Position numbers and translations under genes: made by a program. Below, piece after piece: positions 43,610 to 52,963 of a stretch of 64,000 bases of DNA. Position 1 is the first letter of the stretch; each line of letters begins with the position of its first letter. The notes beneath the pieces were generated by a model, which worked only from the letters and a program-made list of their open reading frames with translations, had not been told where the DNA came from and made no database searches. Origin of the DNA: an uncultured Clostridia bacterium (GTDB lineage Bacteria > Bacillota > Clostridia > Christensenellales > Aristaeellaceae); NCBI GenBank assembly GCA_944333055.1, contig CALVKT010000049.1, forward strand, positions 25,992 to 89,991, in the 5' to 3' direction.

Positions 43610-44680
43610 TCAGGCGGTGCGGCGCGTTTTGCCGCCGGTCAGCTTGATGTAGAGCGAGAGCGCGATGGGAAAGCCGAACAGGCCCAGGATGCCGAAGAGC
43701 TGAAGCCCCACGAACATGCTCAGCAGCGTGGCCACGGGGTGCAGGCCCATCTGGTGGCCGACGAGCTTGGGCTCCACCACGTTGCGCACGACGAGCATGA
43801 TGATGTAGAGCGCGCCGATGCCCAGCGCCATGCTGTACTTGCCTAGCACGGCAGCGATGAGCGCCCAGGGGATGAGCACCAGACCGGTGCCCAGGATGGG
43901 CATGATGTCGATGATGGCGACCAGAAGCGCCAGGCCGACCGCGTAGGGGATGCGCAGCAGCAGGAAGCCGATGCTCAGCTCCACAAAGGACAGGCCCATG
44001 ATGAGGATGTAGGAGCCCAGGATCTTGCGCACGGAGGAGACGCCGGTGGTGACCGTCGTGGAGACGGCGTCGCGCAGGCGCGCGGGCAGCCGGCTCTTGA
44101 CGTAGGCGACGATGGGGTCGAAGTCCAGCGCGATGAAGCAGGTGGATACGACGGTGACGATCACGCTGAGGATAAAGGAGGGCATGCCGGTGACGATGTT
44201 GGAGGCCAGGCGCACGGCGGAGACGGAGACGCTGGAGATCAGGTTCTCCAGATAGGAGAAGAGCTCGTGGCTGACCCGGTCGATGATGTCCACGATGGAG
44301 GGATCGAATTCCTGCATCTGCACCTCCAGCGCGTCAAACGTCTGGGAGATGAAGGGCACGATCTGATCGGTGTAAAACCCCGGAATCCTGGGGACGAAGT
44401 GCTCCAGCGCCGAGATGATTTGCAGGCCCGCGACCGTCACGGAGACAAACAGGATGCAGTAAAACACGACGGTCAGCAGAAAGGCGGGCGCGCGGCTCTG
44501 AATGTGCAGCCGCTGGGCGATGGCCTTGGCGGGTTTTTGCAGCAGCCAGGCGATCAGAAAGCCGAAGATGAACGGGCACAGCGGCTCGAACAGACAGGTC
44601 ATGAACAGCGCGGCGGCGATGAGCAGCACGCCGTAGAACGCCGCGTGGATCAGAAAGTTCTTTTTGCTCTCAACGGTCAT
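43610..44680 (-). CDS. AI-2E family transporter, sporulation protein YtvI-like
   Basis: 356 residues of the PerM/AI-2E family. The pattern of about eight helices with an N-terminal pair, a long extracellular loop (residues about 95-150) and the C-terminal MPILGTGLVLIPWALIAAVLG region fits YtvI, a mother-cell sporulation protein of Firmicutes. This is one of the few hints of sporulation ability here. ATG at 44680 has GGAGGAGG upstream; the frame extends further without a ribosome site. Confidence 0.82.
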   Translation of the reverse strand: MTVESKKNFLIHAAFYGVLLIAAALFMTCLFEPLCPFIFGFLIAWLLQKPAKAIAQRLHIQSRAPAFLLTVVFYCILFVSVTVAGLQIISALEHFVPRIPGFYTDQIVPFISQTFDALEVQMQEFDPSIVDIIDRVSHELFSYLENLISSVSVSAVRLASNIVTGMPSFILSVIVTVVSTCFIALDFDPIVAYVKSRLPARLRDAVSTTVTTGVSSVRKILGSYILIMGLSFVELSIGFLLLRIPYAVGLALLVAIIDIMPILGTGLVLIPWALIAAVLGKYSMALGIGALYIIMLVVRNVVEPKLVGHQMGLHPVATLLSMFVGLQLFGILGLFGFPIALSLYIKLTGGKTRRTA

Positions 44681-44807
44681 GGGGCCTCCTCCTCTATGCA
44701 TATACGCCTGATAGTATATCGAAGAATCATTACAGAAGTATGACGAAAGCGTTAAGGTTCCCCTTTTTGCACAAAGAAGGCGCAAACGCGTTGCACAGAT
44801 GGGCCAT

Positions 44808-44842
44808 AAAAAAACGGCGCGGACGGCAGGGGCCGTCCGCGC
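44808..44842 (-). terminator. Terminator of the small membrane protein gene at 44856
   Basis: - strand 11-bp stem GCGCGGACGGC/GCCGTCCGCGC with a T7 tail. Confidence 0.85.
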
Positions 44843-44855
44843 GGGGCGATGCGGG

Positions 44856-45329
44856 TTATTGCAGGCTGCTCAGGCCCGTGACAAGCTGATCGATCTGGTC
44901 GCGCAGGCTGGTATACAGGTCGGTCATCACGCTGCCGGCCTGCAGGCGTGTCTCGCATTGGGTGATGATGTCGATGCAAGAGGCGAGCATGTCCGCATCG
45001 GACAGACTGACGTTTGCGCCGTAGATGTTGGCGGCGATGGTGTTGATGGCTTGCAGGGTGTGAATGTGCGCGCGGATGGTGGACAGCAGCGTCATCGTGT
45101 TGGTGCCGCTGGACTGCGTGAGGCGGTAGACGGCGCTCTGCGCCTCGCTGGCCTCGCTGAGCGTGCGGGCGACGAGCGCCTCGCTGATGGCGGCGCTCGT
45201 GTTGCGGTTTTTCATATAGGCGAAGCTGACGCCGATGAGCGCGATGATCAAAACGAATATGACGAGGTACAGCAGCCGCACGAGCTGCCTGTTCTTCTTG
45301 CGGCCGGCATTGGCCTGAAACGAATACAT
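44856..45329 (-). CDS. Membrane-anchored extracytoplasmic protein of unknown function
   Basis: 157 residues. A basic N terminus (AGRKKNRQLVR) precedes one helix (LLYLVIFVLIIALIGVSFAYM); the rest is a helical, Ser/Thr-rich ectodomain resembling a short sensor or coiled-coil module, with no catalytic motif. AAGGAGG is nine bases from the ATG. It is divergent from cmk and has its own terminator. Not a family I recognise. Confidence 0.78.
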   Translation of the reverse strand: MYSFQANAGRKKNRQLVRLLYLVIFVLIIALIGVSFAYMKNRNTSAAISEALVARTLSEASEAQSAVYRLTQSSGTNTMTLLSTIRAHIHTLQAINTIAANIYGANVSLSDADMLASCIDIITQCETRLQAGSVMTDLYTSLRDQIDQLVTGLSSLQ

Positions 45330-45516
45330 ACGTCAATCCTCCTTCCAGCCGCGGGGCAAGAAGGCGTCCTGCGGCTATCCTATTATAGCACATCCTGCAA
45401 ATGGGGTAAAGTGGGCGAATGAGAGAGAAAAAAGGAGACGCGGTGGAGTCTTTTGAAGGAAAAATGGCGAATGTGAGCGAAAAAGTGGAGAGTGTGGCCC
45501 AAATTTCGCTGGGCGC

Positions 45517-45546
45517 TTGAAGAAGGGCCGCCCGATGGCGTATAAT
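45517..45546 (+). promoter_or_regulatory. Promoter of the cmk cluster
   Basis: TTGAAG, 18-base spacer, TATAAT, 53 bases upstream of cmk. Confidence 0.7.
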
Positions 45547-45598
45547 AAAGCAATCTATGGGCGGGCGCGGTGCGCGCGCCGCAGGGGAGGATATACAT

Positions 45599-46273
45599 AT
45601 GCCGATGAATATCGCCATCGACGGCCCGGTGGGCGCGGGCAAATCGTCGATTGCCGATCAGGTGGCCGAAAGGCTGCACATCCTGCATCTGGATACGGGC
45701 GCGATGTACCGCGCCTTCGCGCTGCACGCGCTGCGCAGCGGCGTGGATACGGCGGACTGGGCGGCGCTGGCGCGGCTGGCGGAGACGGTGGACATACGGG
45801 TGCAATACGCGGACGGCGCGCAGCGCACGCTGCTCTTTGGCGAAGACGTGAGCGGCGTGATCCGCACGGGCGAGGTGTCCGCGGCGGCCAGCGCCGTGTC
45901 GGCCTGCCCGGCCGTGCGCGCGCGCATGGTGCGCGCCCAGCAGGAGATGGCGCGAAAGGCCGACATGCTCATCGACGGGCGCGACATCGGCACGGTGGTG
46001 CTCAAGGATTCACCCTGCAAGATCTACCTGACGGCCGAGCCCGCCGAGCGCGCCCGCAGGCGCTACGTGCAGCAGCTGGAAAAGGGCGACACGACGCCCT
46101 ACGACGAGGTGCTGCGCGCGCTCATCGCCAGGGACGAGCAGGACATGCACCGCCAGGCCGACCCGCTGCGCCGGGCGGAGGACGCCGTGCTGGTGGATTC
46201 GACGCACATGACGCAGGAGGAGACGGTCGAGGCGATCGTCAGGATTGTGGAGGATGTCTATGGAAAGCAATAA
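45599..46273 (+). CDS. cmk: Cytidylate kinase
   Basis: 224 residues; phosphorylates CMP/dCMP with ATP. Walker A IAIDGPVGAGKSS (residues 5-17), LDTGAMYRAFALHAL, LIDGRDIGTVVL and the lid R-rich AERARRRY are all present. ATG at 45599 lies eight bases from GGGGAGG. It overlaps plsC by 14 bases. The order cmk-plsC-ispH-rpsA is a conserved clostridial arrangement. Confidence 0.96.
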   Translation: MPMNIAIDGPVGAGKSSIADQVAERLHILHLDTGAMYRAFALHALRSGVDTADWAALARLAETVDIRVQYADGAQRTLLFGEDVSGVIRTGEVSAAASAVSACPAVRARMVRAQQEMARKADMLIDGRDIGTVVLKDSPCKIYLTAEPAERARRRYVQQLEKGDTTPYDEVLRALIARDEQDMHRQADPLRRAEDAVLVDSTHMTQEETVEAIVRIVEDVYGKQ

Positions 46274-46919
46274 GGCCGCCAAGCCCCGGCGCACGTTTCT
46301 CTACACGCTGATCGTCTGGGGGCTGTACTGGATCGTCTCCAAGGTGCTGTTCTTCGTGAAGATCGAGGGACGCGAGCGCATTCCGCGCGGGCGCAACTGC
46401 GTGCTGATGGGCAACCACCAGCACATCCTTGACCCGCTGATGCTGGCGCTGTGCGTGCCCGACCGCGAGATCCACTTCATGGGCAAGAAGGAGCTCTGGC
46501 ACAACAGGCTCCTCGGCTGGCTCTTCACGAAGGTGCACGGCTTCCCGGTCGATCGCGGCAACCTCGATATGACAGCCATCCGCACGGCGATGAACGTGCT
46601 CAAAAACGGCGATACGCTGGGCATCTTCCCGGAGGGCACGCGCTCCAGAACCGGGCACATGCTGCCGCTGCAGGGCGGCGCGGCCATGCTCGCGCTGCGC
46701 AGCAAGTGCGACGTGGTGCCGGTGTACATCGACGGCCGCTACAAGCCGTTTCGCCGGATGGTGGTGCGCGTGGGCAATCCAATCGCCATGGACGACCTGC
46801 TCGCCGGGCGCGTGACCAAGGAGGCCTGCGACGAACTGACCGCCCGCATCGAGGCGGAGTTCGCCCGCGTCAGCGGCGGGAAATCGCTTCCGGCGCCCGC
46901 CGAACAGGAAAAAGCGTGA
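46260..46919 (+). CDS. plsC: 1-acyl-sn-glycerol-3-phosphate acyltransferase
   Basis: 219 residues of the PlsC family, adding the second acyl chain in phosphatidate synthesis at the membrane. One N-terminal helix, then the catalytic NHQHILD (Asn52-His53, Asp58) and the substrate motif FPEGTRSRTG. The start at 46260 lies inside the end of cmk, with TGGAGGA upstream, so translation is probably coupled. Confidence 0.94.
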   Translation: MESNKAAKPRRTFLYTLIVWGLYWIVSKVLFFVKIEGRERIPRGRNCVLMGNHQHILDPLMLALCVPDREIHFMGKKELWHNRLLGWLFTKVHGFPVDRGNLDMTAIRTAMNVLKNGDTLGIFPEGTRSRTGHMLPLQGGAAMLALRSKCDVVPVYIDGRYKPFRRMVVRVGNPIAMDDLLAGRVTKEACDELTARIEAEFARVSGGKSLPAPAEQEKA

Positions 46920-46947
46920 AATTTTTAAAAAATTCTGAAAATCAGGC

Positions 46948-46974
46948 AGGAATATGCGAAAAAGCCTAGAATCC
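46948..46974 (+). promoter_or_regulatory. Putative sigma-H-type promoter upstream of ispH
   Basis: AGGAATAT, then about 12 bases, then a GAAT core (CTAGAATCC). This matches the Bacillus sigma-H pattern (RnAGGAwWW, about 11-12 bases, RnnGAAT). It lies in the 135-base gap between plsC and ispH. Confidence 0.45.
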
Positions 46975-47054
46975 ATTAGGGTGGGTAATAGGATCATTGG
47001 GCCTTTTTGCAGGCCAAAGCGCGTCCCTGCCGGGAAAAAACTGAGGCACTGTCT

Positions 47055-47894
47055 ATGAAATTGACCATTGGCGAACACGCCGGTTTCTGCTTCGGCGTGC
47101 GCCGCGCGGTGGACAGGGCGTTCGCCTGCGCGCAGGAAGGGCGTCCGTGCGTGACGCTCGGCCCGCTGATTCACAATCCGCAGGAGGTGCAGCGTCTGGC
47201 CGACGCCGGCGTGCACAGCGTGGAGACGATCGACGCGGTGGCCCCCGGGCAGACCGTCATCATCCGCTCCCACGGCGTGACCCCCGACGTGTACGAGCGG
47301 TGCGGCGCGCGCGGCATCGAGGTGATCGACTGCACGTGCCCGCACGTGGCGCACATCCATCAGCTGGTGCGCGATTACAGCCGCAACGGCGACGCCGTGA
47401 TCATCGTGGGCGAGCCGGAGCATCCGGAAATCGTGGGCATCGCCGGCTGGGCGCACGGGCCGGTCTTCATCCTGCCCACGCGCGAGGCCGCGCAAAACGC
47501 GGCGCTGCCGGATCGGGCGCTCGTCGTGGCGCAGACCACGCTGCGCCGAGACCGCTTCGAGGACGTGCTTGCCGCCGTGCGCGACAAGGTGCGCGACCTC
47601 ACCGTGCGCATGACCATCTGCGCGGCGACCGGCAAGCGCCAGCAGGAGGCGGAGGCGCTCTCCCGCCAGGCCGATGTGATGATCGTCGTGGGCGGCCGCA
47701 ACAGCTCCAACACGCAGAAGCTGCTGGAGACCTGCCGGCTGCGCTGCGCGCGCGCCTATCTGGTGGAGACGCCGCAGGACGTGCCCGCAGGCGCCATCCG
47801 CAGGACGGACCGCGTGGCCGTCACGGCGGGCGCATCCACGCCGCAGTGGCTGCTTGAAGAGGTGTGCGCGCGCATCGAAGCGGACGCAACGTGA
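47055..47894 (+). CDS. ispH: 4-hydroxy-3-methylbut-2-enyl diphosphate reductase
   Basis: 279 residues; last enzyme of the MEP isoprenoid pathway, [4Fe-4S]-dependent. Cysteine ligands lie in GFCFGVRRAV (Cys12), IDCTCPHV and MTICAATGKRQ; VGGRNSSNTQKL binds substrate. The ribosome site is weak (TGAGGC). In many Clostridia ispH is fused to S1; here they are separate genes 104 bases apart. Confidence 0.95.
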   Translation: MKLTIGEHAGFCFGVRRAVDRAFACAQEGRPCVTLGPLIHNPQEVQRLADAGVHSVETIDAVAPGQTVIIRSHGVTPDVYERCGARGIEVIDCTCPHVAHIHQLVRDYSRNGDAVIIVGEPEHPEIVGIAGWAHGPVFILPTREAAQNAALPDRALVVAQTTLRRDRFEDVLAAVRDKVRDLTVRMTICAATGKRQQEAEALSRQADVMIVVGGRNSSNTQKLLETCRLRCARAYLVETPQDVPAGAIRRTDRVAVTAGASTPQWLLEEVCARIEADAT

Positions 47895-47998
47895 GCGTCG
47901 CAAAAGAATATCTATCCCGGCGCACCGCGCCGTGATAATAAAGCATGTATCATCCCCGGATTCAGTCCGGTAGAGATACTTGAGGAGGTAGTACCCGC

Positions 47999-49126
47999 AT
48001 GAACGACATGGAAAAGAATCTGGTCTCTGAAGGCGCCGAGGATTTCGCCGCGATGCTCGAGGAGACGATGATCAAGTTCCGCCCCGGTCAGGTTGTCAAA
48101 GGTGTTGTCGCCCAGGTGAGCGACGACGGTGTTGTCGTGAGCATTCCCGGTAAGGCTGATGGCTACATCAAGAAGAACGATCTGGTCACCACCGACTGCA
48201 AGGTTGACGACGAGATTGAGGCTGAAGTGGTCAAGCTCAACGATGGCGAAGGCTATGTGCTCCTCTCCGAGCGCAAGGTCATGGCCACCCGCAACTGGGA
48301 AAAGCTCGTGGCTGAATACGACACCGGCGCCTATGTCGAGGCTACCGGCCGTGAGGCCGTCAACGGCGGCCTGATCGCCGACGTGATGGGCGTCCGTGCG
48401 TTTATCCCGGCTTCTCATCTCTCCCGCCGCTTCGTCGAGAACATCGGCGAGTTCGTCGGCAAGACGATGACCGTCAAGATCATCGAGGTGGACAAGGCGA
48501 AGAAGCGCATTGTCGCCAGCCGCAAGGCGTTCCTGCTCGACGAGAAGAAGAAGGCGTGGGAGAAGATCGAAAAGGATCAGGTGGTCACGGGCATCGTCCG
48601 CCGCATGACGGACTTCGGCGCGTTCGTGGATATCGGCGGCGTGGATGGCCTCATCCATGTGACCGATCTGGCCTGGCACCGCGTCAAGCACCCGTCCGAG
48701 ATCGTGACCCCGGGCCAGGAGGTTCAGGTCAAGATCATCGGCGTGGACAAGGAGAAGGAGCGCATTCAGCTGAGCCTCAAGGCGCTCCAGCCGCAGCCGT
48801 GGGAGGTTGCCGAGGAGAAGTACCCGGTCGATTCCATCGTCGAGGGCAAGGTCGTGCGCATCACCACGTTCGGCGCGTTCGTCGAGCTGGAGCCGGGCCT
48901 TGACGGTCTGGTGCACATCTCCCAGTGCGCGCTCAAGCGCATTGCGAAGGTGGAGGACGCCGTGCAGGTCGGCCAGACCGTGCGCGTCAAGGTGCTCAAG
49001 GTGGACACCGAGGCCAAGCGCATCAGCCTGTCCATTCGCGAGGCGCTGACCGAAGAGGTCGAGTTCGACGCCGAGGTGCAGGGCCTCGACTTCGAGGACG
49101 CCGACGGCGAGTTCGACGCGGAGTAA
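47999..49126 (+). CDS. rpsA: S1 RNA-binding domain protein, ribosomal protein S1 homologue
   Basis: 375 residues containing four S1 beta-barrels, roughly residues 28-98, 116-180, 198-268 and 284-354 (for example [75 protein letters not shown]). Length is that of low-domain-number Firmicutes S1 rather than the six-domain E. coli form. GAGGAGGT is upstream of the ATG. It has a strong terminator and codon usage typical of well-expressed genes. Confidence 0.92.
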   Translation: MNDMEKNLVSEGAEDFAAMLEETMIKFRPGQVVKGVVAQVSDDGVVVSIPGKADGYIKKNDLVTTDCKVDDEIEAEVVKLNDGEGYVLLSERKVMATRNWEKLVAEYDTGAYVEATGREAVNGGLIADVMGVRAFIPASHLSRRFVENIGEFVGKTMTVKIIEVDKAKKRIVASRKAFLLDEKKKAWEKIEKDQVVTGIVRRMTDFGAFVDIGGVDGLIHVTDLAWHRVKHPSEIVTPGQEVQVKIIGVDKEKERIQLSLKALQPQPWEVAEEKYPVDSIVEGKVVRITTFGAFVELEPGLDGLVHISQCALKRIAKVEDAVQVGQTVRVKVLKVDTEAKRISLSIREALTEEVEFDAEVQGLDFEDADGEFDAE

Positions 49127-49144
49127 TCGCAAAAGCCACGCATG

Positions 49145-49178
49145 GGGCGGCGCAGCCGATCGGCTGCGCCGCCCTTTC
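49145..49178 (+). terminator. Terminator of rpsA
   Basis: 14-bp stem GGGCGGCGCAGCCG/CGGCTGCGCCGCCC, two-base gap AT, then TTTCTC. Confidence 0.88.
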
Positions 49179-49216
49179 TCTATGGATCTGCGCGCGCCGC
49201 GCTTCGTGGGATGTGA

Positions 49217-49288
49217 TTGACAATTCACGTTGGGAAATGTATCTTTCGGCGGGTTTGAATTGACTTTTCCGCATCTTCGTCGTATGAT
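49217..49288 (+). promoter_or_regulatory. Two tandem promoters of ftsH
   Basis: P1: TTGACA (49217-49222), 17 bases, TATCTT (49240-49245). P2: TTGACT (49260-49265), 17 bases, TATGAT (49283-49288). Confidence 0.75.
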
Positions 49289-49333
49289 TGAGCCAACATA
49301 AGACGGAAACATGCTTCCGGGAAAGGAACCTGT

Positions 49334-51247
49334 ATGCATCAAAAAAAGGACAACCGGCATTCGCTGATCGTCTATTACATCATCTCGCTGGTGGTGGTGC
49401 TGCTGCTCAACGCGGTGCTCTTCCCGCAGATTGAACGATACAGCGTCAAGCAGGTGGAGTATTCCGAATTCCTCACGATGCTCGACGAGGGCAAGATCAA
49501 GTCCGTGGAGATCGACGATAGGCAGATCGCCTTCACGCCCGTGGAGCAGGAGGAAGGCAAGGTCACCTATTACACCACCAACCGCGTGACCGCCGATGAG
49601 CAGATCGTCGAGCGCCTCATCGACGCGGGCGTGACCTTTGGGCAGGTGGTGCCTGAGGAGATGAGCCCGCTCATCGAGTTCCTGCTCAGCTGGGTGCTGC
49701 CGCTGGTCGTGTTCTATGCGCTGGGCACGTTCATGTTCCGCAAGGTCAGCAAGCAGATGGGCGGCAATTCCATGACGTTCGGCAAGTCGAACGCCAAGAT
49801 CTACGTCGAGGCGCAGACCGGCAAGACGTTTGACGACGTCGCCGGCGAAGACGAGGCCAAGGAAGCGCTTCAGGAGATCGTCGATTTCCTGCACGATCCG
49901 CAGAAATACCGCGACATCGGCGCGAAGCTGCCCAAGGGCGCGCTGCTCGTGGGCCCGCCCGGCACCGGCAAGACGCTGCTGGCCAAGGCCGTCGCGGGCG
50001 AGGCGAAGGTGCCGTTCTTCTCGATCTCCGGTTCGGAGTTCGTGGAGATGTTCGTGGGCATGGGCGCGGCGCGCGTGCGCGACCTGTTCAAGCAGGCGGG
50101 GGAAACGGCGCCGTGCATCGTGTTCATCGACGAGATCGACGCCATCGGCAAGCGGCGCGACGTGCACGGCATGGGCGGCAACGACGAGCGCGAGCAGACG
50201 CTCAACCAGCTGCTCACCGAGATGGACGGCTTTGACGCGGGCAAGGGCGTCGTCATCCTGGCGGCGACCAACCGACCGGAGATCCTCGACAAGGCGCTGC
50301 TGCGGCCGGGCCGCTTCGACCGCCGTATTCCGGTGGAGCTGCCGGACCTGGCCGGCCGCGAGGCGATCCTGCGCGTGCACGCCAAGGAGGTCAAGACCGA
50401 GCCGAACATCGATTACACGCAGATTGCGCGCGCCACGAGCGGCTGCTCCGGCGCGGAGCTGGCGAACATCATCAACGAGGGCGCGATCGCCGCGGTCAAG
50501 GCCGGGCGCAAGGCCGTCTCCCAGCGCGATCTGGAGGAGGCCATCGAGACGGTCATCGCGGGCTATCAGCGCAAGAACGCCGTCATCTCCCCGCGCGACA
50601 AGCTGACCGTCTCCTATCACGAGATCGGCCACGCGCTGGTCGCGGCGAAGCTGGAGAACGCGGCGCCCGTGCAGAAGATCACCATCGTGCCGCGCACGTC
50701 CGGCGCGCTGGGCTACACGATGCAGGTGGACGAGGAAGAACGCCTGCTGATGACGCGCGAGCAGATCCTGGACAAGATCACGACCTACTGCGGCGGCCGC
50801 GCGGCGGAGGCGCTCGTCTTCGGGCGCATCACCAGCGGCGCGAGCAACGACATCGAGCAGGCGACGAAGCTCGCCCGCGCGATGATCACCCGCCTGGGCA
50901 TGAGCGATACGTTCGGCATGATGGCGCTGGAGACGCAGTCCGGCCAGTACATCACCGGCGACGCGAACCTCGTGTGCTCCGACCAGACGGCGGCGCGCAT
51001 CGACGTGGAGGTCAAGCAGATCATCGCCGAGTGCTACGAGCGGGCGATGCAGATCCTGACGGACAACAAGGACAAGCTGCACGAGCTGGCCAAGATCCTC
51101 CTGGAGAAGGAGACGATCACCGGCATCGAGTTCATGGCGGCGCTGGCGCCGCGCCAGCTCTCCGCGTCCTTTGAGGAGACGGACGGCGAGGCGGACGAGG
51201 CGAACGGCGAGCAGCCGGAGCGGCCGGACGGCGAGGGCGGCGCATGA
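49334..51247 (+). CDS. ftsH: ATP-dependent zinc metalloprotease FtsH
   Basis: 637 residues. Two N-terminal helices flank an extracytoplasmic domain; the AAA+ module has Walker [12 protein letters not shown], Walker B IVFIDEID, and second-region-of-homology [20 protein letters not shown]; the M41 protease site is HEIGHA. The C-terminal tail is acidic and Glu/Asp/Gly-rich. It degrades membrane and regulatory proteins. GGAAAGGAA precedes the ATG. DUF1294 overlaps its stop. Confidence 0.97.
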   Translation: MHQKKDNRHSLIVYYIISLVVVLLLNAVLFPQIERYSVKQVEYSEFLTMLDEGKIKSVEIDDRQIAFTPVEQEEGKVTYYTTNRVTADEQIVERLIDAGVTFGQVVPEEMSPLIEFLLSWVLPLVVFYALGTFMFRKVSKQMGGNSMTFGKSNAKIYVEAQTGKTFDDVAGEDEAKEALQEIVDFLHDPQKYRDIGAKLPKGALLVGPPGTGKTLLAKAVAGEAKVPFFSISGSEFVEMFVGMGAARVRDLFKQAGETAPCIVFIDEIDAIGKRRDVHGMGGNDEREQTLNQLLTEMDGFDAGKGVVILAATNRPEILDKALLRPGRFDRRIPVELPDLAGREAILRVHAKEVKTEPNIDYTQIARATSGCSGAELANIINEGAIAAVKAGRKAVSQRDLEEAIETVIAGYQRKNAVISPRDKLTVSYHEIGHALVAAKLENAAPVQKITIVPRTSGALGYTMQVDEEERLLMTREQILDKITTYCGGRAAEALVFGRITSGASNDIEQATKLARAMITRLGMSDTFGMMALETQSGQYITGDANLVCSDQTAARIDVEVKQIIAECYERAMQILTDNKDKLHELAKILLEKETITGIEFMAALAPRQLSASFEETDGEADEANGEQPERPDGEGGA

Positions 51248-51525
51248 GCGCGCTGTGGGGCGCGTGGGCGCTGATCAACCTCCTCGTGTTCGCGCTCTAC
51301 GGCATCGACAAGCGCCGCGCGATCCGGGGCCAATGGCGCATCCCGGAGAAGACGCTGCTGGCGGGCACGTGGCTGATGGGCGGCGTGGGCGCGTATCTGG
51401 GCATGCGCACGTTTCGCCATAAGACCAGACACCTCATCTTTCAGTTCAGCGCACCGGCGGGCGCCGTGCTCAGCCTGCTGCTGATGGCGGCGGTGAGTTC
51501 GATGCTCCTGGGCGCGCCCATCTGA
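51244..51525 (+). CDS. DUF1294 membrane protein
   Basis: 93 residues with three hydrophobic helices. The family pattern NLLVFALYGIDKRRAIRGQWRIPEKTL, then GGVGAYLGMRTFRHKT, is clear. Function is unknown. Its ATG overlaps the ftsH stop (ATGA), so it is translationally coupled to ftsH. Confidence 0.88.
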   Translation: MSALWGAWALINLLVFALYGIDKRRAIRGQWRIPEKTLLAGTWLMGGVGAYLGMRTFRHKTRHLIFQFSAPAGAVLSLLLMAAVSSMLLGAPI

Positions 51526-51532
51526 ACAACGC

Positions 51533-51566
51533 AAACGGCGGGATGGCTTTCATCCCGCCGTTTTGT
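51533..51566 (+). terminator. Terminator of ftsH-DUF1294
   Basis: 13-bp stem AAACGGCGGGATG/CATCCCGCCGTTT, loop GCTTT, T-rich tail. Confidence 0.9.
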
Positions 51567-51574
51567 ATGCAGTT

Positions 51575-51800
51575 GAGGGGCGTGAGGGGAACGTAGGGGA
51601 CGTGGGGACGTTGGGGCTCCGCCCCAAACCCCGGCAGGGGAATGATTCCCCTGCCCCCACTTCCCCGGCGCATGCGCCGGGGGCATAACCGCCATGCTGC
51701 AATCGGGCGCCGCGAAGCGAAGAAGGGAGTCTGAGGGATGAAATCCCTCAGGCGGGGTTTGGGGCGGCAGCCCCAACGTCTCCCCGTCTCCCCGTCTCCC
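51575..51800. repeat. G+C-rich repeat modules between convergent genes
   Basis: A half element (GTTGGGGCTCCGCCCCAAAC) is followed by an ATTCCCCTGCC hairpin, the module S palindrome CCCCGGCGCATGCGCCGGGG (about 51663), then GCCGCGAAGCGAAG and a forward element ending GGGGCGGCAGCCCCAACG. It ends three bases before the CarD-like stop. Confidence 0.85.
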
Positions 51801-51802
51801 CG

Positions 51803-52387
51803 TCACGCCTGCCGCACGCGCGCCAGCTCGGCGCAGATGAAGGCGACGGTCTCGGCGGCGGACATGTGCAGCACGTAGGAGAACTCCTGATGGAGCAGGC
51901 GCTCGGCGTCGGCGAGGATGGCCTCATCGGCGGCGCAGGGCTTCTTGCCCTCGTGCGTGCGCCGCTCGCGCGCCTCGTGGAGCGCCTCGATCATGCGGAT
52001 GATGCGCGCGTAGTCGCCCTCGCTGAGGATGCGCGCGAACGCGTCCTTGCGCAGCTTGGGCTCTTCGATCCACGGGTCGTCGCAGGCGGCGGCGCGGCGG
52101 ATGAGCGCGAGGATGTCGTCACGGGTCAGCAGCCGGCACAGCAGGGCATTGCCGCGGGCGACGGGCATGTAGACGGTGGAGGAGCTCTTCTCCGCCGTGG
52201 GCTTGAGCGCGTAATAGGCGCGCGATTCGACACCGCCCGGCGCGCGGAACGCCTCGACCGTGCAGATGCCCTCCGACGGGTGCACGACCGTGTCGCCGAC
52301 GCGGTAGACGGGCGGCACGTCCGGCGCGGATGGGGCGGGGCCGGCAGCGGCATGCAGGTGCACGGCGGGCTGATAACGCTGGATCAT
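51803..52387 (-). CDS. CarD-like transcriptional regulator
   Basis: 194 residues. Residues about 30-95 form the CarD/TRCF RNA polymerase-interacting domain (YRVGDTVVHPSEGICTVEAF; YYALKPTAEKSSSTVYMPV), followed by a helical, DNA-binding-like C-terminal domain. Such proteins bind RNA polymerase beta and tune promoter opening. ATG at 52387 is six bases from GGGAGGG; the ATG five codons upstream overlaps that site. Confidence 0.87.
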   Translation of the reverse strand: MIQRYQPAVHLHAAAGPAPSAPDVPPVYRVGDTVVHPSEGICTVEAFRAPGGVESRAYYALKPTAEKSSSTVYMPVARGNALLCRLLTRDDILALIRRAAACDDPWIEEPKLRKDAFARILSEGDYARIIRMIEALHEARERRTHEGKKPCAADEAILADAERLLHQEFSYVLHMSAAETVAFICAELARVRQA

Positions 52388-52421
52388 CGAAAACCCTCCC
52401 ATGGTGTTTGATCTATATCAA

Positions 52422-52451
52422 ATTATAACATGTTTTCGGGCGGGCGTTCAA
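52422..52451 (-). promoter_or_regulatory. Promoter of the CarD-like gene
   Basis: - strand TTGAAC, 18-base spacer, TATAAT. Confidence 0.7.
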
Positions 52452-52488
52452 AAGGCATTCTGGACAAATTCGGGCGGTCGAAGCATAG

Positions 52489-52519
52489 AAAAAAGCGCAG
52501 AACGCAATGCGTTCTGCGC
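52489..52519 (-). terminator. Terminator of the DUF1858 gene
   Basis: - strand 11-bp stem GCGCAGAACGC/GCGTTCTGCGC with T6 tail. Confidence 0.9.
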
Positions 52520-52532
52520 AGCGGCTGCGGGC

Positions 52533-52733
52533 TCACTTCTTGGCGTCGAAGTACGCGTTGAGCGCCTTCACCAGCGCATCGGCATCGATGCCGTGCACCT
52601 GGCTGGCCTCGGCGATGGACTCGGCGGAGGCGTGCGGGCAGTACAGGCAGTGCATGCCGTAGGACATGAAGACGGGCGCGACCTCCGGGTCGAGCTTCAT
52701 GACGGAAGCGATGGTCATATCGGCAGTGATCAT
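52533..52733 (-). CDS. DUF1858 (hybrid-cluster-associated redox disulfide) protein
   Basis: 66 residues, MITADMTIASVMKLDPEVAP then FMSYGMHCLYCPHA with a CxxC-like pair, followed by ESIAEASQVHGID. This matches the small DUF1858 domain found alone or with hybrid cluster proteins. Role is unclear, probably redox. The ATG at 52733 has GAAGG upstream. Promoter: - strand TTGCCA, 17 bases, TATCAT at 52770-52798. Confidence 0.88.
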   Translation of the reverse strand: MITADMTIASVMKLDPEVAPVFMSYGMHCLYCPHASAESIAEASQVHGIDADALVKALNAYFDAKK

Positions 52734-52769
52734 GGGAGAACCTTCTTTCCTGAAATCTGATACGCTCCT

Positions 52770-52798
52770 ATGATACACTACTTTTCCCGATATGGCAA
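52770..52798 (-). promoter_or_regulatory. Promoter of the DUF1858 gene
   Basis: - strand TTGCCA, 17-base spacer, TATCAT. Confidence 0.7.
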
Positions 52799-52870
52799 GA
52801 AAAAATCCGTTGGCCGCGCGAAAATGGGCGCGCGCAGGGCGCAGCGCACGCGATGCACATGAACTGATCG

Positions 52871-52899
52871 TAGACAGAACACAGTCGATGTGTTATACT
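52871..52899 (+). promoter_or_regulatory. Promoter of the small alarmone synthetase gene
   Basis: TAGACA, 17-base spacer, TATACT. Confidence 0.7.
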
Positions 52900-52963
52900 G
52901 TTTGTATAGAAAGTATGCCCGCCATTTGGTGAAACAGCAGGCGCGTAGGCTGGGAAAGGAACC

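Noticed and set aside
46980..47054. T-box or riboswitch leader upstream of ispH (GGGTGG-like string)
   Set aside because: There is no specifier-loop architecture or antiterminator/terminator pair; only a short GGCC hairpin is seen.
47912..51082. 1056-codon - strand open frame opposite rpsA and ftsH
   Set aside because: It is the complement of two certain genes and its composition (His/Arg/Leu/Val-rich) is that of an antisense frame without a ribosome site.
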